Shown here piece after piece: positions 46,133-56,562 of a stretch of DNA of 64,000 nucleotides (the first letter of the stretch is position 1; every line of letters starts with the position of its first letter). The position numbers and the translations under genes are program-made. The stretch is from Microbacterium sp. KUDC0406 (GTDB taxonomy: Bacteria > Actinomycetota > Actinomycetes > Actinomycetales > Microbacteriaceae), in the NCBI RefSeq assembly GCF_021582875.1, contig NZ_CP091138.1, positions 1,364,001-1,428,000 of the forward strand, in the 5' to 3' direction. The notes below the pieces were generated by a model. It saw nothing but the letters and a program-made list of their open reading frames with translations, did not search any database and had not been told where the DNA came from.

Positions 46133-46998
46133 TCGGTGAACCGCACCCGCGCGACCGAGCCGGCGGATGACGCTTCACGGAGGGCGGTGCGGGCCGCGTT
46201 CATCGCGACCGAGCCACCGAATCCGCGTCGCGACAGCTGACCGACCAGGCGCCGCAGCGCCGTGTCGGGATCGAGCCGCGCCATGGACCGGGCCTTGCCC
46301 CTCGCGTACTCGAGCGCTCGCTCGGTGTCGTCGTCCGGCAGGTCGGCGAGGGCCTCGTCGATGATGTCCCTGGGGATGCCCCGTTGCGCAAGAGAACGCG
46401 AGAGCGCGACGCGACCCTGTCCCTTCCGTTCGACGCCCGAGGTGACGAGGTGACCGGCGAGCGTGCGATCGTCGAGGTACCTGCGACGTTCGAAGTCGTC
46501 GATCACCTGATCGACCTGATCGCCGTCGAGGCCCGAGGTTCGCAGGGCGATACGTGCCTCCGACACCGACAGGGCACGGCTGCGGAGCTTGCGAACGAGG
46601 TTCTCCTCGGCACGGAATCGCAGCTCGTCGGGATCGGGGACGGTCTCTTCGCTTTCGGCGTCCGCGAGGTGCGGGGCGTCCGTGGGCCGGAGTGCACGCA
46701 GGCGCGGGGCGGCGTCCGGTCTCGTCTCTTCTCGCGACATGCGCGTGTGTGCACCGTACGCGGGATGCCGGGCGCCCGGGTCGGTGGGGTGCTCCGCGTC
46801 GCCCTCGTCCCAGGTGGAGCGCCAGAGTCCGGCGTCACCGGTGCGCCGTGGGACGGTGCTGCCTGCCTTCTCCGCAGTCGGTGCGGACTCCTCCTCCGTG
46901 GGGCCCTCTTCCGCGTCGCGCGATGGTCGAGGCGCGGAAGACGATCCGAACAACGGGATCACGGGGGCGAGACGATCGTCGTCGCCCCCGTCACGCAT
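46123..46998 (-). CDS. recX: RecX regulatory protein with long N-terminal extension
   Basis: 291 residues. The RecX core occupies the C-terminal half: ENLVRKLRSRALSVSEARIA, VIDDFERRRYLDDRTLAGHL, RVALSRSLAQRGIPRDIIDE, GFGGSVAMNAARTALRE. The first about 125 residues are charged, Pro/Glu-rich and probably disordered, an extension seen in some actinobacteria. Modulates RecA filament. 57 nt downstream of recA. Confidence 0.9.
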   Translation of the reverse strand: MRDGGDDDRLAPVIPLFGSSSAPRPSRDAEEGPTEEESAPTAEKAGSTVPRRTGDAGLWRSTWDEGDAEHPTDPGARHPAYGAHTRMSREETRPDAAPRLRALRPTDAPHLADAESEETVPDPDELRFRAEENLVRKLRSRALSVSEARIALRTSGLDGDQVDQVIDDFERRRYLDDRTLAGHLVTSGVERKGQGRVALSRSLAQRGIPRDIIDEALADLPDDDTERALEYARGKARSMARLDPDTALRRLVGQLSRRGFGGSVAMNAARTALREASSAGSVARVRFTESE

Positions 46999-47007
46999 AG
47001 CTCACCC

Positions 47008-47055
47008 CGGTTGTTGAGCGACGCCGAAGCACGGTTGCTGAGCGACGCCGAAACA
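47008..47055. repeat. two tandem 24 bp copies directly after recA
   Basis: CGGTTGTTGAGCGACGCCGA-AGCA followed by CGGTTGCTGAGCGACGCCGA-AACA; 22 of 24 positions agree. Ends one base before the recA stop codon on the opposite strand. Resembles dispersed GTTGAGCGA-type repeats of actinobacteria. Confidence 0.7.
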
Positions 47056-48108
47056 TCAGGCCGGGCGGCGCTGAGCCAGCTCGTCGGCGGCGGACTCGGC
47101 CGGATCAGCCGCCCCGCCGATGCCGAGCTTCTGCTTGATCTGCGTCTCGATCGCCAGGGCGATGTCGTCGTTGTTGATCAGGAAGTTACGGGCGTTCTCC
47201 TTGCCCTGACCGAGCTGGTCGCCGTCGTAGGTGTACCAGGACCCCGACTTCTTGACGATGCCGTGCTCGACACCGAAGTCGATCAGGCTGCCTTCGCGGG
47301 AGATGCCGACCCCGTACAGGATGTCGAACTCGGCCTGCTTGAACGGCGGTGCCATCTTGTTCTTGACGACCTTGACGCGGGTGCGGTTTCCGACCGCGTC
47401 AGAGCCGTCCTTCAGGGTCTCGATGCGACGGATGTCGAGGCGCACCGACGCGTAGAACTTCAGCGCCTTGCCGCCGGCGGTGGTCTCGGGAGAACCGAAG
47501 AACACGCCGATCTTCTCGCGCAGCTGGTTGATGAAGATCGCAGTGGTCTTGGTCTGGTTCAGCCCACCGGTCAGCTTGCGGAGGGCCTGCGACATGAGGC
47601 GGGCCTGCAGACCGACGTGCGAATCACCCATCTCGCCCTCGATCTCGGCACGGGGCACCAGGGCCGCCACGGAGTCGATGACGACCAGGTCGATCGCACC
47701 CGAACGGATCAGCATGTCAGCGATCTCGAGCGCCTGCTCACCGGTGTCGGGCTGAGAGACCAGCAGCTGGTCGATGTCGACGCCGAGCTTCTTCGCGTAC
47801 TCGGGGTCGAGCGCGTGCTCCGCGTCGATGAAGGCGGCGATGCCGCCGGCACGCTGGGCGTTGGCGATCGCGTGCAGCGTCAACGTGGTCTTACCCGAGG
47901 ACTCCGGGCCGTAGATCTCGATGATGCGACCGCGCGGCAGTCCTCCGATGCCGAGGGCGACGTCCAGCGCGATCGATCCGGTGGGGATGACCTCGACCGG
48001 CGCGCGCTCGTCGCTGCCCAGTCGCATGACCGAGCCCTTTCCGAACTGGCGGTCGATCTGGGAGAGGGCGGATTCCAGGGCCTTCTCGCGGTCTGCGGGT
48101 GAGGGCAT
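47056..48108 (-). CDS. recA: DNA recombination and repair protein RecA
   Basis: 350 residues from ATG 48108 ([20 protein letters not shown]). Walker [12 protein letters not shown], Walker [13 protein letters not shown]1 region [20 protein letters not shown], and [22 protein letters not shown]. Intact frame. Mediates strand exchange and LexA cleavage. Gene order with recX, DUF3046 and clgR-like is the standard actinobacterial one. Confidence 0.98.
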   Translation of the reverse strand: MPSPADREKALESALSQIDRQFGKGSVMRLGSDERAPVEVIPTGSIALDVALGIGGLPRGRIIEIYGPESSGKTTLTLHAIANAQRAGGIAAFIDAEHALDPEYAKKLGVDIDQLLVSQPDTGEQALEIADMLIRSGAIDLVVIDSVAALVPRAEIEGEMGDSHVGLQARLMSQALRKLTGGLNQTKTTAIFINQLREKIGVFFGSPETTAGGKALKFYASVRLDIRRIETLKDGSDAVGNRTRVKVVKNKMAPPFKQAEFDILYGVGISREGSLIDFGVEHGIVKKSGSWYTYDGDQLGQGKENARNFLINNDDIALAIETQIKQKLGIGGAADPAESAADELAQRRPA

Positions 48109-48291
48109 GACGTGCTCCTTCGTGCTCGAGTTCTGCCGCCTGTAGGCTGTCGCGCCCGACTCCGGCGGGGTCGGATCTGCGACAAGGCGTATGGCTTCAG
48201 GCCATGTCTTCACCGTACGAGGGGCCACCGACATCGCATCGGTGATACCCCCTGCTGTGGGAAGACTCCGGCAGGAACCCATCTGTGCAGA

Positions 48292-48321
48292 ACGATACGC
48301 GCCCATCGAACACTTCTTCGA
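48292..48321 (-). promoter_or_regulatory. recA promoter with SOS (LexA) box
   Basis: TCGAACACTTCTTCGA (48306-48321) matches the actinobacterial LexA box TCGAAC-N4-GTTCGA at all but one position. A minus-strand -10 box TATCGT lies at 48292-48297, so LexA would cover the -35 region. The predicted transcript has a leader of about 175 nt before recA. Confidence 0.75.
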
Positions 48322-48369
48322 CGACACGCCGCCGCAGCATCGATCAGAAGTGCGGTTGGACGGGACCGG

Positions 48370-48591
48370 TCAGTTCTTGCGCGGCTCCAGGCGCCCCACA
48401 CCGTATCGCCGGCTCTGCGGCACATCGACCTCTTCGCACAGCGCGAGCCAGATCTCGCGCGGCGGCACACCGGCATCCAGCGCTTCGACGGCCGTGCGGC
48501 CGAGGCCGCCGAGCACGAGATCCTGAGTCAGGGCCGTTGCACGCGCGCCGAACTCGTCGTCGACGGCGCGCAGGAACTCACTGCGTCGCAT
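48370..48591 (-). CDS. DUF3046-domain protein
   Basis: 73 residues (MRRSEFLRAVDDEFGARATA) with the family core GLGRTAVEALDAGVPPREIW and ending VPQSRRYGVGRLEPRKN. Function unknown; its place between clgR-like and recA is conserved in actinobacteria. 6 nt after the regulator stop, hence probably one operon. Confidence 0.9.
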   Translation of the reverse strand: MRRSEFLRAVDDEFGARATALTQDLVLGGLGRTAVEALDAGVPPREIWLALCEEVDVPQSRRYGVGRLEPRKN

Positions 48592-48597
48592 CCGCGG

Positions 48598-48906
48598 TCA
48601 GCGCAGCGAGAGCTCGGGCTCGACCGAGGCGACCAGGTCGTCGGGCACCACGTCGGGGAAGACCTGCAGGCCCTCGAGCACCGAGATGCGGTCGCCGACC
48701 TCACGCATGATGATCGAGATGGGGACGTCGAGGGCCTCGGCGACCGATGCGAGGATCTCGCTGGACGCCTCCTTCTGACCGCGCTCGACCTCGCTGAGGT
48801 AGCCGAGGGCGACGGATGCCTTGCTCGCGACCTGCCGGAGCGTGCGCCCCTTCTGCAGGCGGAAGTCCCTGAGCACATCGCCGATCTCCTGTCGTACAAG
48901 GATCAT
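48598..48906 (-). CDS. clgR: ClgR-type helix-turn-helix regulator
   Basis: 102 residues, Cro/C1-type HTH: VLRDFRLQKGRTLRQVASKA and SVALGYLSEVERGQKEASSE, followed by a short C-terminal helix segment. Located between cinA and recA, where actinobacteria carry ClgR, the activator of clp protease genes. GAGGAGG upstream; a -10-like TAGACT lies about 55 nt before the start. The symbol rests on size, fold and position. Confidence 0.78.
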   Translation of the reverse strand: MILVRQEIGDVLRDFRLQKGRTLRQVASKASVALGYLSEVERGQKEASSEILASVAEALDVPISIIMREVGDRISVLEGLQVFPDVVPDDLVASVEPELSLR

Positions 48907-49065
48907 CGGAACCTCCTCTCCATCGTCTCCGCCGGCTGTCGCGCCGAACGGATCGCCAGTCTAACCCCACCCGGGGTCTTCGAATCTACTGTTTCTCTCT
49001 GTGGTTCGGATGTGAGCGTTCGCCGTGTCATCAGCACATCTGGAAGAACCGGGAAGACGCCGCCG

Positions 49066-49548
49066 CTATTCCCTCACCAGTTCGAGAGCTGCGGCGATCG
49101 CGGCATCCGCGCTGCGACGGCGCACCTGTGCGCGATCACCGTCGAACACGAACGACCGCACCACCCGCCCCACGGGTGTCGCGACACCGACGTGCACCGT
49201 GCCGACCGGCTGACCGTCGGGCGAGTCGGGGCCGGCGATGCCGGTGGTGCTGATGCCCACGTCGGCGGGACGCCCGTCGACCAGGACCGTCCTTCGAACA
49301 CCGTCGGCCATCTGCGCTGCGACGTCCGGATGCACCGGGCCGTGGGCGTCGAGCAGGACCTGGTCGACGCCCAGAAGGCTGTGCTTGACGGGGGTGGCGT
49401 AGGCGACCACGGCACCGAGCAGGGCGTTCGACGCGCCGGGGACCGAGACCAGCTCGGCCGACACCGCTCCCCCGGTGAGGGATTCCGCGACACCGAGGGT
49501 CCACCCGCGGCTGCGCAGCGCGCCGATCAGTTCCGCAGCATCGCTCAT
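49066..49548 (-). CDS. cinA: CinA C-terminal domain / nicotinamide-nucleotide amidohydrolase family protein
   Basis: 160 residues covering only the CinA C-terminal domain: LGVAESLTGGAVSAELVSVPGAS, VVAYATPVKHSLLGV, ADVGISTTGIAGPD and VGTVHVGVATP. Such short forms act as NMN deamidases (PncC). Overlaps pgsA by 4 nt. Confidence 0.9.
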   Translation of the reverse strand: MSDAAELIGALRSRGWTLGVAESLTGGAVSAELVSVPGASNALLGAVVAYATPVKHSLLGVDQVLLDAHGPVHPDVAAQMADGVRRTVLVDGRPADVGISTTGIAGPDSPDGQPVGTVHVGVATPVGRVVRSFVFDGDRAQVRRRSADAAIAAALELVRE

Positions 49549-50123
49549 CCGCGTGCCGCGCGCGATCCGCGCACCTGCGCGACGATGTAGTCGATGCCGC
49601 TCGCCACGGTGAGAACGAGGGCGGTGATCATCAGCGTCTGGGTCACGACGATCCAGGCCGGCATCCCGACCAGGACGTGCAGCGGCAGCAGCGCCCAGCT
49701 CAGCGCCACCGCCTGGACGACGGTCTTGATCTTGCCCATCCACGCCGCTGCGACGACGTGCTCGCTCCGGATCATGAGTCGGTGCACGGTGATGCCCCAC
49801 TCGCGGATCAGGATGATGATGACGATCCACCACGGCACCTCGGCCAGGATCGCGAGCCCGATGAATCCGGCGCCGGTCAGCAGCTTGTCGGCGATCGGGT
49901 CCCACAGCTTGCCGAAGTCGCTGACGATGTCGTACCTGCGCGCGAGGTACCCGTCCACCCAGTCGGTCGAGATCGCGATGACGAACAGCACGGCGGAGAT
50001 CCAGCGCAGCACGGGCTGGGCCTCGCCGTACGTACCGCCCATGAGCAGGAGCACGAGGAACACCGCCGCGAGCGGGATGCGGGCGACGGTGATCGCGTTG
50101 GGGAGCTGCCGGGGAATGGCCAT
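49545..50123 (-). CDS. pgsA: CDP-diacylglycerol-glycerol-3-phosphate 3-phosphatidyltransferase
   Basis: 192 residues, several transmembrane helices, with the CDP-alcohol phosphotransferase motif D-G-YLAR...GKLWDPIAD. Makes phosphatidylglycerol phosphate at the membrane. Start overlaps the ftsK stop by one base (TGATG). Confidence 0.93.
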   Translation of the reverse strand: MAIPRQLPNAITVARIPLAAVFLVLLLMGGTYGEAQPVLRWISAVLFVIAISTDWVDGYLARRYDIVSDFGKLWDPIADKLLTGAGFIGLAILAEVPWWIVIIILIREWGITVHRLMIRSEHVVAAAWMGKIKTVVQAVALSWALLPLHVLVGMPAWIVVTQTLMITALVLTVASGIDYIVAQVRGSRAARG

Positions 50124-52882
50124 CAGTCGCGCCCCGTGAGGCCCCAGGCGTCCTCATCGCCGTCGCCCTCGACGACCGGCAGGCCGTCGTACTGCGCCTC
50201 GAGGGGATCGCGCGGGTACGGATCAGCGGCATCCGTCGCCGGGGTCTGCGGTGCCGGAGAGGCGGCCGGAGCAGAGGAGGGGGCCGGTTCGCCCCGCAGC
50301 CGCGCGATCACCTCCGGCAGCCGCTCGGAGGTCACCAGCACATCGCGGGCCTTCGATCCCTCGGAAGGGCCGACGATCTCACGGGACTCCAGCAGATCCA
50401 TCAGACGCCCGGCCTTGGCGAATCCGACACGGAGCTTGCGCTGCAGCATCGAGGTCGAGCCGAACTGCGAGGTGACGATGAGCTCGGCTGCGGCCAGCAG
50501 GAGTTCGAGGTCGTCGCCGATGTCCTCGTCGACCTCCTTCTTCGCTGCTCCCGCCGCCTCCTGCACGTCGGGACGATACTCGGGGCGCGCCTGCCCGGTG
50601 ACATGCTTGACGACGGCGTCGATCTCGCTCTCCTGCACCCACGCGCCCTGCAGGCGGAAAGGCTTGGACGACCCCATCGGAGAGAACAGCGCGTCGCCCT
50701 GCCCGATCAGCTTGTCGGCGCCGGGGCTGTCGAGGATGACGCGGCTGTCGGTGACGCTCGTCACGGCGAACGCGAGTCGCGACGGGACGTTGGCCTTGAT
50801 CAGACCGGTCACGACGTCGACGCTCGGACGCTGCGTGGCCAGCACCAGGTGGATGCCGGAGGCACGAGCGAGCTGGGTGATTCTGACGATCGAATCCTCG
50901 ACGTCGCGGGGCGCGACCATCATCAGGTCGGCGAGCTCGTCCACCACGACCAGCAGATAGGGGTACGGCTTGAGCACGCGCTCACTGCCCGCGGGGACCT
51001 CGACCTCGCCGTTGCGCACGGCCTTGTTGAAGTCGTCGATGTGCCGGAAGCCGAACGACGCCAGGTCGTCGTACCGCATGTCCATCTCCTTCACGACCCA
51101 CTGCAGCGCCTCGGCGGCCTTCTTCGGGTTCGTGATGATGGGCGTGATCAGGTGCGGCACTCCGGTGTAGCTGGTGAGCTCCACGCGCTTCGGGTCGATC
51201 AGCACCATCCGCACGTCGGCGGGACGCGCCCGCATCAGCAGACTGGTGATCATCGAGTTCACGAAGCTGGACTTGCCCGAGCCGGTGGAACCGGCCACGA
51301 GGAGGTGCGGCATCTTCGCGAGGTTGGCGACCACGAAATTGCCGCCCACGTCCTTGCCGACGCCGATCGTCAGCGGATGGGTGCTCTTCTGCGCCGCTGG
51401 AGAGCGCAGCACGTCACCCAGCGACACCGTCTCGCGGTCGGTGTTGGGGATCTCGATGCCGATCGCGCTCTTGCCCGGGATCGGCGAGAGGATGCGCACG
51501 TCGTTCGACGCCACCGCATAGGCGAAGTTGTTGCTCAGCTGCAGGATCTTCTCGACCTTGACGCCGTGCCCGACCTCGACCTCGTACTGCGTGACCGTCG
51601 GGCCGCGCGAGAACCCGGTCACCTTCGCGTCGACGTTGAACTGGGTGAGCACGTTGGTGATCTGCTGCACGATGCGGTCGTTCGCCTCGGAGCGCGCCAC
51701 CGACGGCGGGCCCTCGGCGAGCACGGACGGTGCCGGCAGCACGTACGGCGCGGCCGGCGGCTGCGGGCCGTTCTGACCCGGACCCGCCGTGCCGAAGCCG
51801 TCGAAGCCCGGCAGTTCGCCCGTCGTGCCCGAGTCGTCCATCAGTGCCGTCGCGCTGTTCTGCTCGTCCAGCAGCTGCGTCAGTGCACTGACGTCGGTGA
51901 GCACCTCGGTCGCCGCATCCGAGGGGTCGTCGACGATGATCGCCTGGTCGTAGGCCGTCTTGGCGGTGGGCTCGTCGAGCAGGGCGGTGATCGCCTTCGA
52001 GTCGACGTCGTCGTCGGGGTCCTCCTCGCGACCGGTCTTGTTCCGCCGCCACCAGGGCAGCACGCCGTCGTCCTCGTCCGGCGTCTCGTCCGCGGCATCC
52101 GCCGTCTTCTCGGCGCGCTCACGGCGCTCGGCGCCGAACATCCAGGCGTACAGATCGCCCAGCCGCTGGCCGATGCGGTTCGGCGGGGTCTTGGTGATGA
52201 TGAGGATGCTCAGCGCGATCAGCAGTGCGAGCACGACGTAGGCGAAGATCTGGCCGAGGAAGACGAGAGGCTGACCGATCATCCAGCCGAACAGCCCGCC
52301 GGCCTTGCTGAGCTCGGGCATGCCGTCGCGGGGCTGCGGCCAGACCATGACCCCCTTCGGGTTCACGGCGCCGGCGGCGACGTGGCAGATGCCGGCGATG
52401 GAGAGGATCAGCATGCCGAAGCCGATGCCGATGCGCCCATTGTCGTGCACGGACGACGGATGCCGGAACAGCCAGCCCGCGAGGAACAGCAGCAGCACCG
52501 GCATCAGGAACGCGGTGCGCCCGACCAGACCGCCGAACGTGTAGGCCGAGATCTGAGCGGCGACGTCGTTGCCGATGAAGAACCACTCCACCACCGCGCC
52601 CATGCAGGCCAGCAGCACGAGGAAGAACGGGAAGCCGTCACGGCGCTGGTCTTTCTCGAGCGTCTCCGGTCCGAAGGCGCGGAAGAGCCCGCCGACTCCA
52701 TGCGCGACGCCCATCCACATGCGGGATCCGATCGACGGCTTGTCCAGTTCGTCGGCGTATTTCTTGGGCGCGGGAGCCGATTTCGGCGACTTCGATGCCG
52801 ACGATCGCGAGGAGGACTGCCGCGGAGCGCTCTTGGCGGCGCCCGCGGACGCGCGCTCGGACTTCGTGGTGCTCCTGGCCAT
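50123..52882 (-). CDS. ftsK: DNA translocase FtsK/SpoIIIE
   Basis: 919 residues from ATG 52882. Four N-terminal membrane helices (residues about 75-245), an acidic linker, then the motor: Walker [17 protein letters not shown], Walker [30 protein letters not shown], and a C-terminal winged-helix gamma domain ([18 protein letters not shown]). Pumps chromosomal DNA at the division septum. A -10 box TACGGT ends 7 nt before the ATG. Confidence 0.95.
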   Translation of the reverse strand: MARSTTKSERASAGAAKSAPRQSSSRSSASKSPKSAPAPKKYADELDKPSIGSRMWMGVAHGVGGLFRAFGPETLEKDQRRDGFPFFLVLLACMGAVVEWFFIGNDVAAQISAYTFGGLVGRTAFLMPVLLLFLAGWLFRHPSSVHDNGRIGIGFGMLILSIAGICHVAAGAVNPKGVMVWPQPRDGMPELSKAGGLFGWMIGQPLVFLGQIFAYVVLALLIALSILIITKTPPNRIGQRLGDLYAWMFGAERRERAEKTADAADETPDEDDGVLPWWRRNKTGREEDPDDDVDSKAITALLDEPTAKTAYDQAIIVDDPSDAATEVLTDVSALTQLLDEQNSATALMDDSGTTGELPGFDGFGTAGPGQNGPQPPAAPYVLPAPSVLAEGPPSVARSEANDRIVQQITNVLTQFNVDAKVTGFSRGPTVTQYEVEVGHGVKVEKILQLSNNFAYAVASNDVRILSPIPGKSAIGIEIPNTDRETVSLGDVLRSPAAQKSTHPLTIGVGKDVGGNFVVANLAKMPHLLVAGSTGSGKSSFVNSMITSLLMRARPADVRMVLIDPKRVELTSYTGVPHLITPIITNPKKAAEALQWVVKEMDMRYDDLASFGFRHIDDFNKAVRNGEVEVPAGSERVLKPYPYLLVVVDELADLMMVAPRDVEDSIVRITQLARASGIHLVLATQRPSVDVVTGLIKANVPSRLAFAVTSVTDSRVILDSPGADKLIGQGDALFSPMGSSKPFRLQGAWVQESEIDAVVKHVTGQARPEYRPDVQEAAGAAKKEVDEDIGDDLELLLAAAELIVTSQFGSTSMLQRKLRVGFAKAGRLMDLLESREIVGPSEGSKARDVLVTSERLPEVIARLRGEPAPSSAPAASPAPQTPATDAADPYPRDPLEAQYDGLPVVEGDGDEDAWGLTGRD

Positions 52883-52954
52883 GACCCCTACCGTACGGCC
52901 GGACACCGACATGGAGCCGTAATGACGCGGGTTCTGCCCGGATCGATACGCGTG

Positions 52955-52996
52955 GACAGGCTCAGCGACCCGTGCGAGTGGATCCCTGAGCCTGTC
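52955..52996. repeat. inverted GACAGGCTCAG element
   Basis: GACAGGCTCAG (52955-52965) and CTGAGCCTGTC (52986-52996) form an 11 bp stem with a 20-base loop between ftsK and rnj. This half-site is a common dispersed repeat in high-GC actinobacteria and may serve as a terminator for rnj-region transcripts. Confidence 0.65.
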
Positions 52997-53001
52997 GAGG
53001 A

Positions 53002-54678
53002 CTACGCCTCGATGACGAGAGGGACGATCATCGGGCGGCGGCGGAGCTTCTGGTTGACCCAGCGGCCGATCGTGCGGCGCACGACCTGCGAGAGCGCGTG
53101 CGTGTCGCGCACGCCGTTCTCCGAGGCCTCCTTGAGCGCCGAGACGATCTTCGGCGCGACGTCGTCGAACACCGCGTCGTCCTCCGCGATGCCGCGGGCG
53201 TGGATCTCGGGCCCCGAGATGATGCGGCCGGTGGCGGCGTCCACCACCACGATGACCGAGACGAAACCCTCCTCGCCGAGGATGCGGCGGTCCTTGAGGT
53301 CGGCGTCGGTGATCTCGCCCACCGTGGAGCCGTCCACGTAGACGAAGCCGAGGTCGAGCTGGCCGGCGACCCGGGCGACGCCGTCCTTGAGGTCGATCAC
53401 TGTGCCGTTCGAGGCGATGATCGTGCGCTCCTCGTCGATGCCGGTGTCCTGCGCGAGCTTGGCGTTCGCCATCAGGTGACGGTACTCGCCGTGCACGGGC
53501 AGCACGTTCTTCGGCTTCAGGATGTTGTAGCAGTACAGCAGTTCGCCCGCCGCCGCGTGCCCGGAGACGTGCACGCGCGCGTTGGCCTTGTGCACGACGT
53601 TCGCACCGAGCTTGGTCAGCCCGTCGATCACGCGGTAGACCGCGTTCTCGTTCCCCGGGATCAGGCTCGAGGCGAGGATCACGGTGTCACCGGGTCCCGG
53701 CTCGATCGCGTGGTCGAGGTTGGCCATACGGCTCAGCACGGCCATCGGCTCGCCCTGCGAACCGGTCGACATGTAGACGATCTGATCCTCGGGAAGGTCG
53801 CGCGCCTTCTTGTAGTCGATGAGCACGCCCTCAGGGACGTGCAGGTAGCCGAGCTGCTCGGCGATGGTCATGTTGCGCACCATGCTGCGGCCGAGGAAGG
53901 CCACGCGGCGTCCGTGCGCGTACGCGGCGTCGATGACCTGCTGCACGCGGTGCACATGGCTGGAGAAGCTCGCCACGATCACGCGCCGGGGCGCCTTGCC
54001 GATCACCTGGTCGAGCACCGGGCCGATCGATCGCTCGGTCGGCGTGAAGCCCGGTACATCCGCGTTCGTGGAGTCCACGAGGAAGAGGTCGACGCCCTCC
54101 TCACCCAGCCGGGCGAACGAGCGCAGGTCGGTGATACGGCCGTCCAGCGGCAGCTGATCCATCTTGAAGTCGCCGGTGGCCAGCACCATGCCGGCATCCG
54201 TGCGGATCGCGACGGCGAGCGCGTCGGGGATCGAGTGGTTCACGGCGACGAACTCGAGGTCGAACGGACCGACCTGCTCGCGGTCGCCCTCCTTCACCGT
54301 CAGGGTGAAGGCCTTGATGCGGTGCTCCTTGAGCTTCGCCTCGACCAGCGCGAGCGTCAGCCCCGAACCGATCAGCGGAATGTCCTGCTTGAGGCGCAGC
54401 AGGTACGGGACTGCGCCGATGTGGTCCTCGTGGCCGTGCGTGAGCACGACGCCGACGATGTCGTCGAGCCGGTCCTTGATCGGCTCGAAGTCGGGCAGGA
54501 TCAGGTCGACGCCGGGCTGGTGCTCCTCGGGGAACAGCACACCGCAGTCGACGATGAGGATCTTGCCGCCTGACTCGAAGATCGTCATGTTGCGGCCGAC
54601 CTCGCCGAGACCGCCCAGCGGGGTCACGCGCAGGGTGCCGTCGGCGATGGGTTCCGGATCGGCGATGGGGATGGACAT
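53002..54678 (-). CDS. rnj: ribonuclease J
   Basis: 558 residues. Metallo-beta-lactamase motif [26 protein letters not shown], beta-CASP region with [18 protein letters not shown] and [17 protein letters not shown], and [21 protein letters not shown]-terminal domain to residue 558. Degrades and matures RNA by 5'-3' exo- and endonuclease action. GGAGGC lies before the ATG. Follows dapA by about 100 nt. Confidence 0.95.
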   Translation of the reverse strand: MSIPIADPEPIADGTLRVTPLGGLGEVGRNMTIFESGGKILIVDCGVLFPEEHQPGVDLILPDFEPIKDRLDDIVGVVLTHGHEDHIGAVPYLLRLKQDIPLIGSGLTLALVEAKLKEHRIKAFTLTVKEGDREQVGPFDLEFVAVNHSIPDALAVAIRTDAGMVLATGDFKMDQLPLDGRITDLRSFARLGEEGVDLFLVDSTNADVPGFTPTERSIGPVLDQVIGKAPRRVIVASFSSHVHRVQQVIDAAYAHGRRVAFLGRSMVRNMTIAEQLGYLHVPEGVLIDYKKARDLPEDQIVYMSTGSQGEPMAVLSRMANLDHAIEPGPGDTVILASSLIPGNENAVYRVIDGLTKLGANVVHKANARVHVSGHAAAGELLYCYNILKPKNVLPVHGEYRHLMANAKLAQDTGIDEERTIIASNGTVIDLKDGVARVAGQLDLGFVYVDGSTVGEITDADLKDRRILGEEGFVSVIVVVDAATGRIISGPEIHARGIAEDDAVFDDVAPKIVSALKEASENGVRDTHALSQVVRRTIGRWVNQKLRRRPMIVPLVIEA

Positions 54679-54728
54679 GGGTGCCTCCTAGGCGGGGCGC
54701 GCTGCGCGCCCGGTGATCTGATCCCCGT

Positions 54729-54744
54729 GCTTCGACAGGCTCAG
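54729..54744. repeat. CTTCGACAGGCTCAGC dispersed repeat copy
   Basis: Single half-site of the same family as the inverted element between ftsK and rnj, lying between rnj and dapA. Confidence 0.5.
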
Positions 54745-54776
54745 CAGCCGATTGAAGAGGCGCCGACGAAAGACCG

Positions 54777-55753
54777 TCATCTGGTCGTGCCGTGCACCTT
54801 GGGGAGTGCGCCGCCAGCGGCGGCATTGCGGTCGGGGCGGAAGTCGGAGAAGTCCGCACCAGGGATGTCCTTGACGAGTGCGAGCTCGTCCTCGATGGCT
54901 GCTGCCTCCCACTCCTCCGGCCCGACCAGGGGCAGGCGGACACGAGGGCTGTCGATGCGGCCGAGGCCGTGCAGGATGTACTTCGCCGAGACGGTGCCCG
55001 GCACGTGCGTCATCGCCGCGCGGACGAGCGGCTCGAGGCGCTTGTGCTCGGCCGTCGCCGTGGCGAGATCCCGCGGTTCACCGCGTCGACGATCGTGCGA
55101 TACGGCGCAGAGGTGATGTTCGCGGTGACGCCGATGAGGCCGGTCGCCCCGATCGACAGGTGCGGCAGCACATTCGAGTCGTCGCCCGAGAAGTACATCA
55201 GATCGGTCTGGTTGAGCACGCGGCTGACCTCGGAGAAGTCACCCTTGGCGTCCTTCACGGCGAGGATGTTGGGGTGCTTGGCGAGCCGCAGGATCGTCTC
55301 GTACTTGATCGGCACGCCGGTGCGGCCTGGGATGTCGTACAGGATCACCGGCAGGTCGGTCGCGTCGGCGACGAGGCGGAAGTGGGTCAGGATGCCGGAC
55401 TGGGTCGGCTTGTTGTAGTACGGCGTGACGATCATGATGCCGTCGGCGCCGGCCTTCTCGCTGGCCTTGTAGAGCTCGATGGCGTGCGCCGTCTCGTTCG
55501 ACCCGCCGCCGGTGATGATCTTCGCGCGGCCCGCCGCGACGTCCTTGCCGACCTCGACAAGACGGAGCTTCTCGTCGTCGGTCAGCGTCGACGTCTCACC
55601 GGTGGTGCCGGTGACGACGATGCCGTCGGCGCCGTCGGAGATCACGCGGTCCATGTGCTTCTCGACGGAGGGCCAATCGACCTCACCGTCGGCCGTCATC
55701 GGAGTGATGAGGGCGACGAGCACCTGTCCGAAGGGGTTGCCCGTGTGCGTCAT
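54777..55753 (-). CDS. dapA: 4-hydroxy-tetrahydrodipicolinate synthase, frameshift in the C-terminal third
   Basis: Starts at ATG 55753 (MTHTGNPFGQVLVALITPM). GTTGETSTLTDDEKLRL, VTPYYNKPTQSGILTHF, catalytic Tyr/Lys regions LYDIPGRTGVPI and ILAVKDAKGD. Frame breaks near 55073 (GGG, probably GGGG): AVNRG then DLATATAEHKRLEPL and PGADFSDFRPDRNAAAGG. 325 residues when joined. First committed enzyme of DAP/lysine synthesis, so loss is unlikely. Confidence 0.9.
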
Positions 55754-55760
55754 GCCCCTT

Positions 55761-55766
55761 AGCGTA
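55761..55766 (-). promoter_or_regulatory. -10 box of dapA
   Basis: Minus-strand TACGCT ends 7 nt before the dapA ATG, with AAGGGGC between. Confidence 0.45.
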
Positions 55767-55800
55767 TCGGTTCGGGCCGCTGCGGTGCGCGACGCATCCG

Positions 55801-56562
55801 TCACACGCGGCCGCGGCGCGCGACGCCCGCGGTCAGCGAGCGCGGCAGGATGCCGGTGAGCGCGACGACCGTCTTGTACCGCAGCGACGGGATCGACACG
55901 GCCTTCCCGCGTGCGGCGTCGCGCAGCCCCTCGCGCACCACGTCCTCGGCATCCAGCCATCCGATGCCGGGGATCCCCTCCTCGCCAGGGGCGAGGCCCA
56001 TCCGCTCGTGGAACGTGGTGTGCGTGAAGCCGGGGCATACGGCGGTGACGGTCACGGCATCGCGCGCGTACTCCGCGTTCGCCCAGCGGCTGAACCCGAT
56101 CAGCCAGGACTTGCACGCCGAGTACGTCGAGCGGGAGATGAACCCGGCGACCGATGCCACGTTGATGATGCGCCCTCCGCGACCGCGCATGGTGCGCAGC
56201 GCGGCGTGCATCAGTCGCATCGGCGCCTCGACGTGCACTCTCAGGTGGCGCACCTCTTCGTCGATGTCGTTGTCGGCGAACTGCAGCGGCAGTCCGAATC
56301 CGGCGTTGTTCACGAGGAGGTCGATCGGGTCTGCGGCATCGCGCAGCCGCGCGGCGACGAGCTCGACATCGGACTCGGCGGAGAGGTCGGCGGACATCAC
56401 GTCGGCGGAGATCCCGTGAGCCTCGCGCAGCTCTGCGGCGAGCGACTCCAGAGCGTCGACGCCACGGGCGACGAGGACGAGATCCGCGCCGCGCGCAGCG
56501 AGCTGCCGCGCGAACTCCGCGCCGAGTCCGGCGCTCGCACCGGTGATCAGGGCGGTCGGCAT
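55801..56562 (-). CDS. short-chain dehydrogenase/reductase
   Basis: 253 residues. TGASAGLGAEFARQLAARGA, NNAGFG, catalytic Ser in NVASVAGF and YSACKSW. C-terminal region KAVSIPSLRYKTVVALTGIL is typical of the DltE/YqjQ-like classical SDR group with unknown substrate. Start overlaps the folA stop by one base (TGATG). Confidence 0.88.
   Translation of the reverse strand: MPTALITGASAGLGAEFARQLAARGADLVLVARGVDALESLAAELREAHGISADVMSADLSAESDVELVAARLRDAADPIDLLVNNAGFGLPLQFADNDIDEEVRHLRVHVEAPMRLMHAALRTMRGRGGRIINVASVAGFISRSTYSACKSWLIGFSRWANAEYARDAVTVTAVCPGFTHTTFHERMGLAPGEEGIPGIGWLDAEDVVREGLRDAARGKAVSIPSLRYKTVVALTGILPRSLTAGVARRGRV

Noticed and set aside
50603..53341. Long plus-strand open frame opposite ftsK
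   Set aside because: Low-complexity His/Arg/Val shadow of a GC-rich coding gene.
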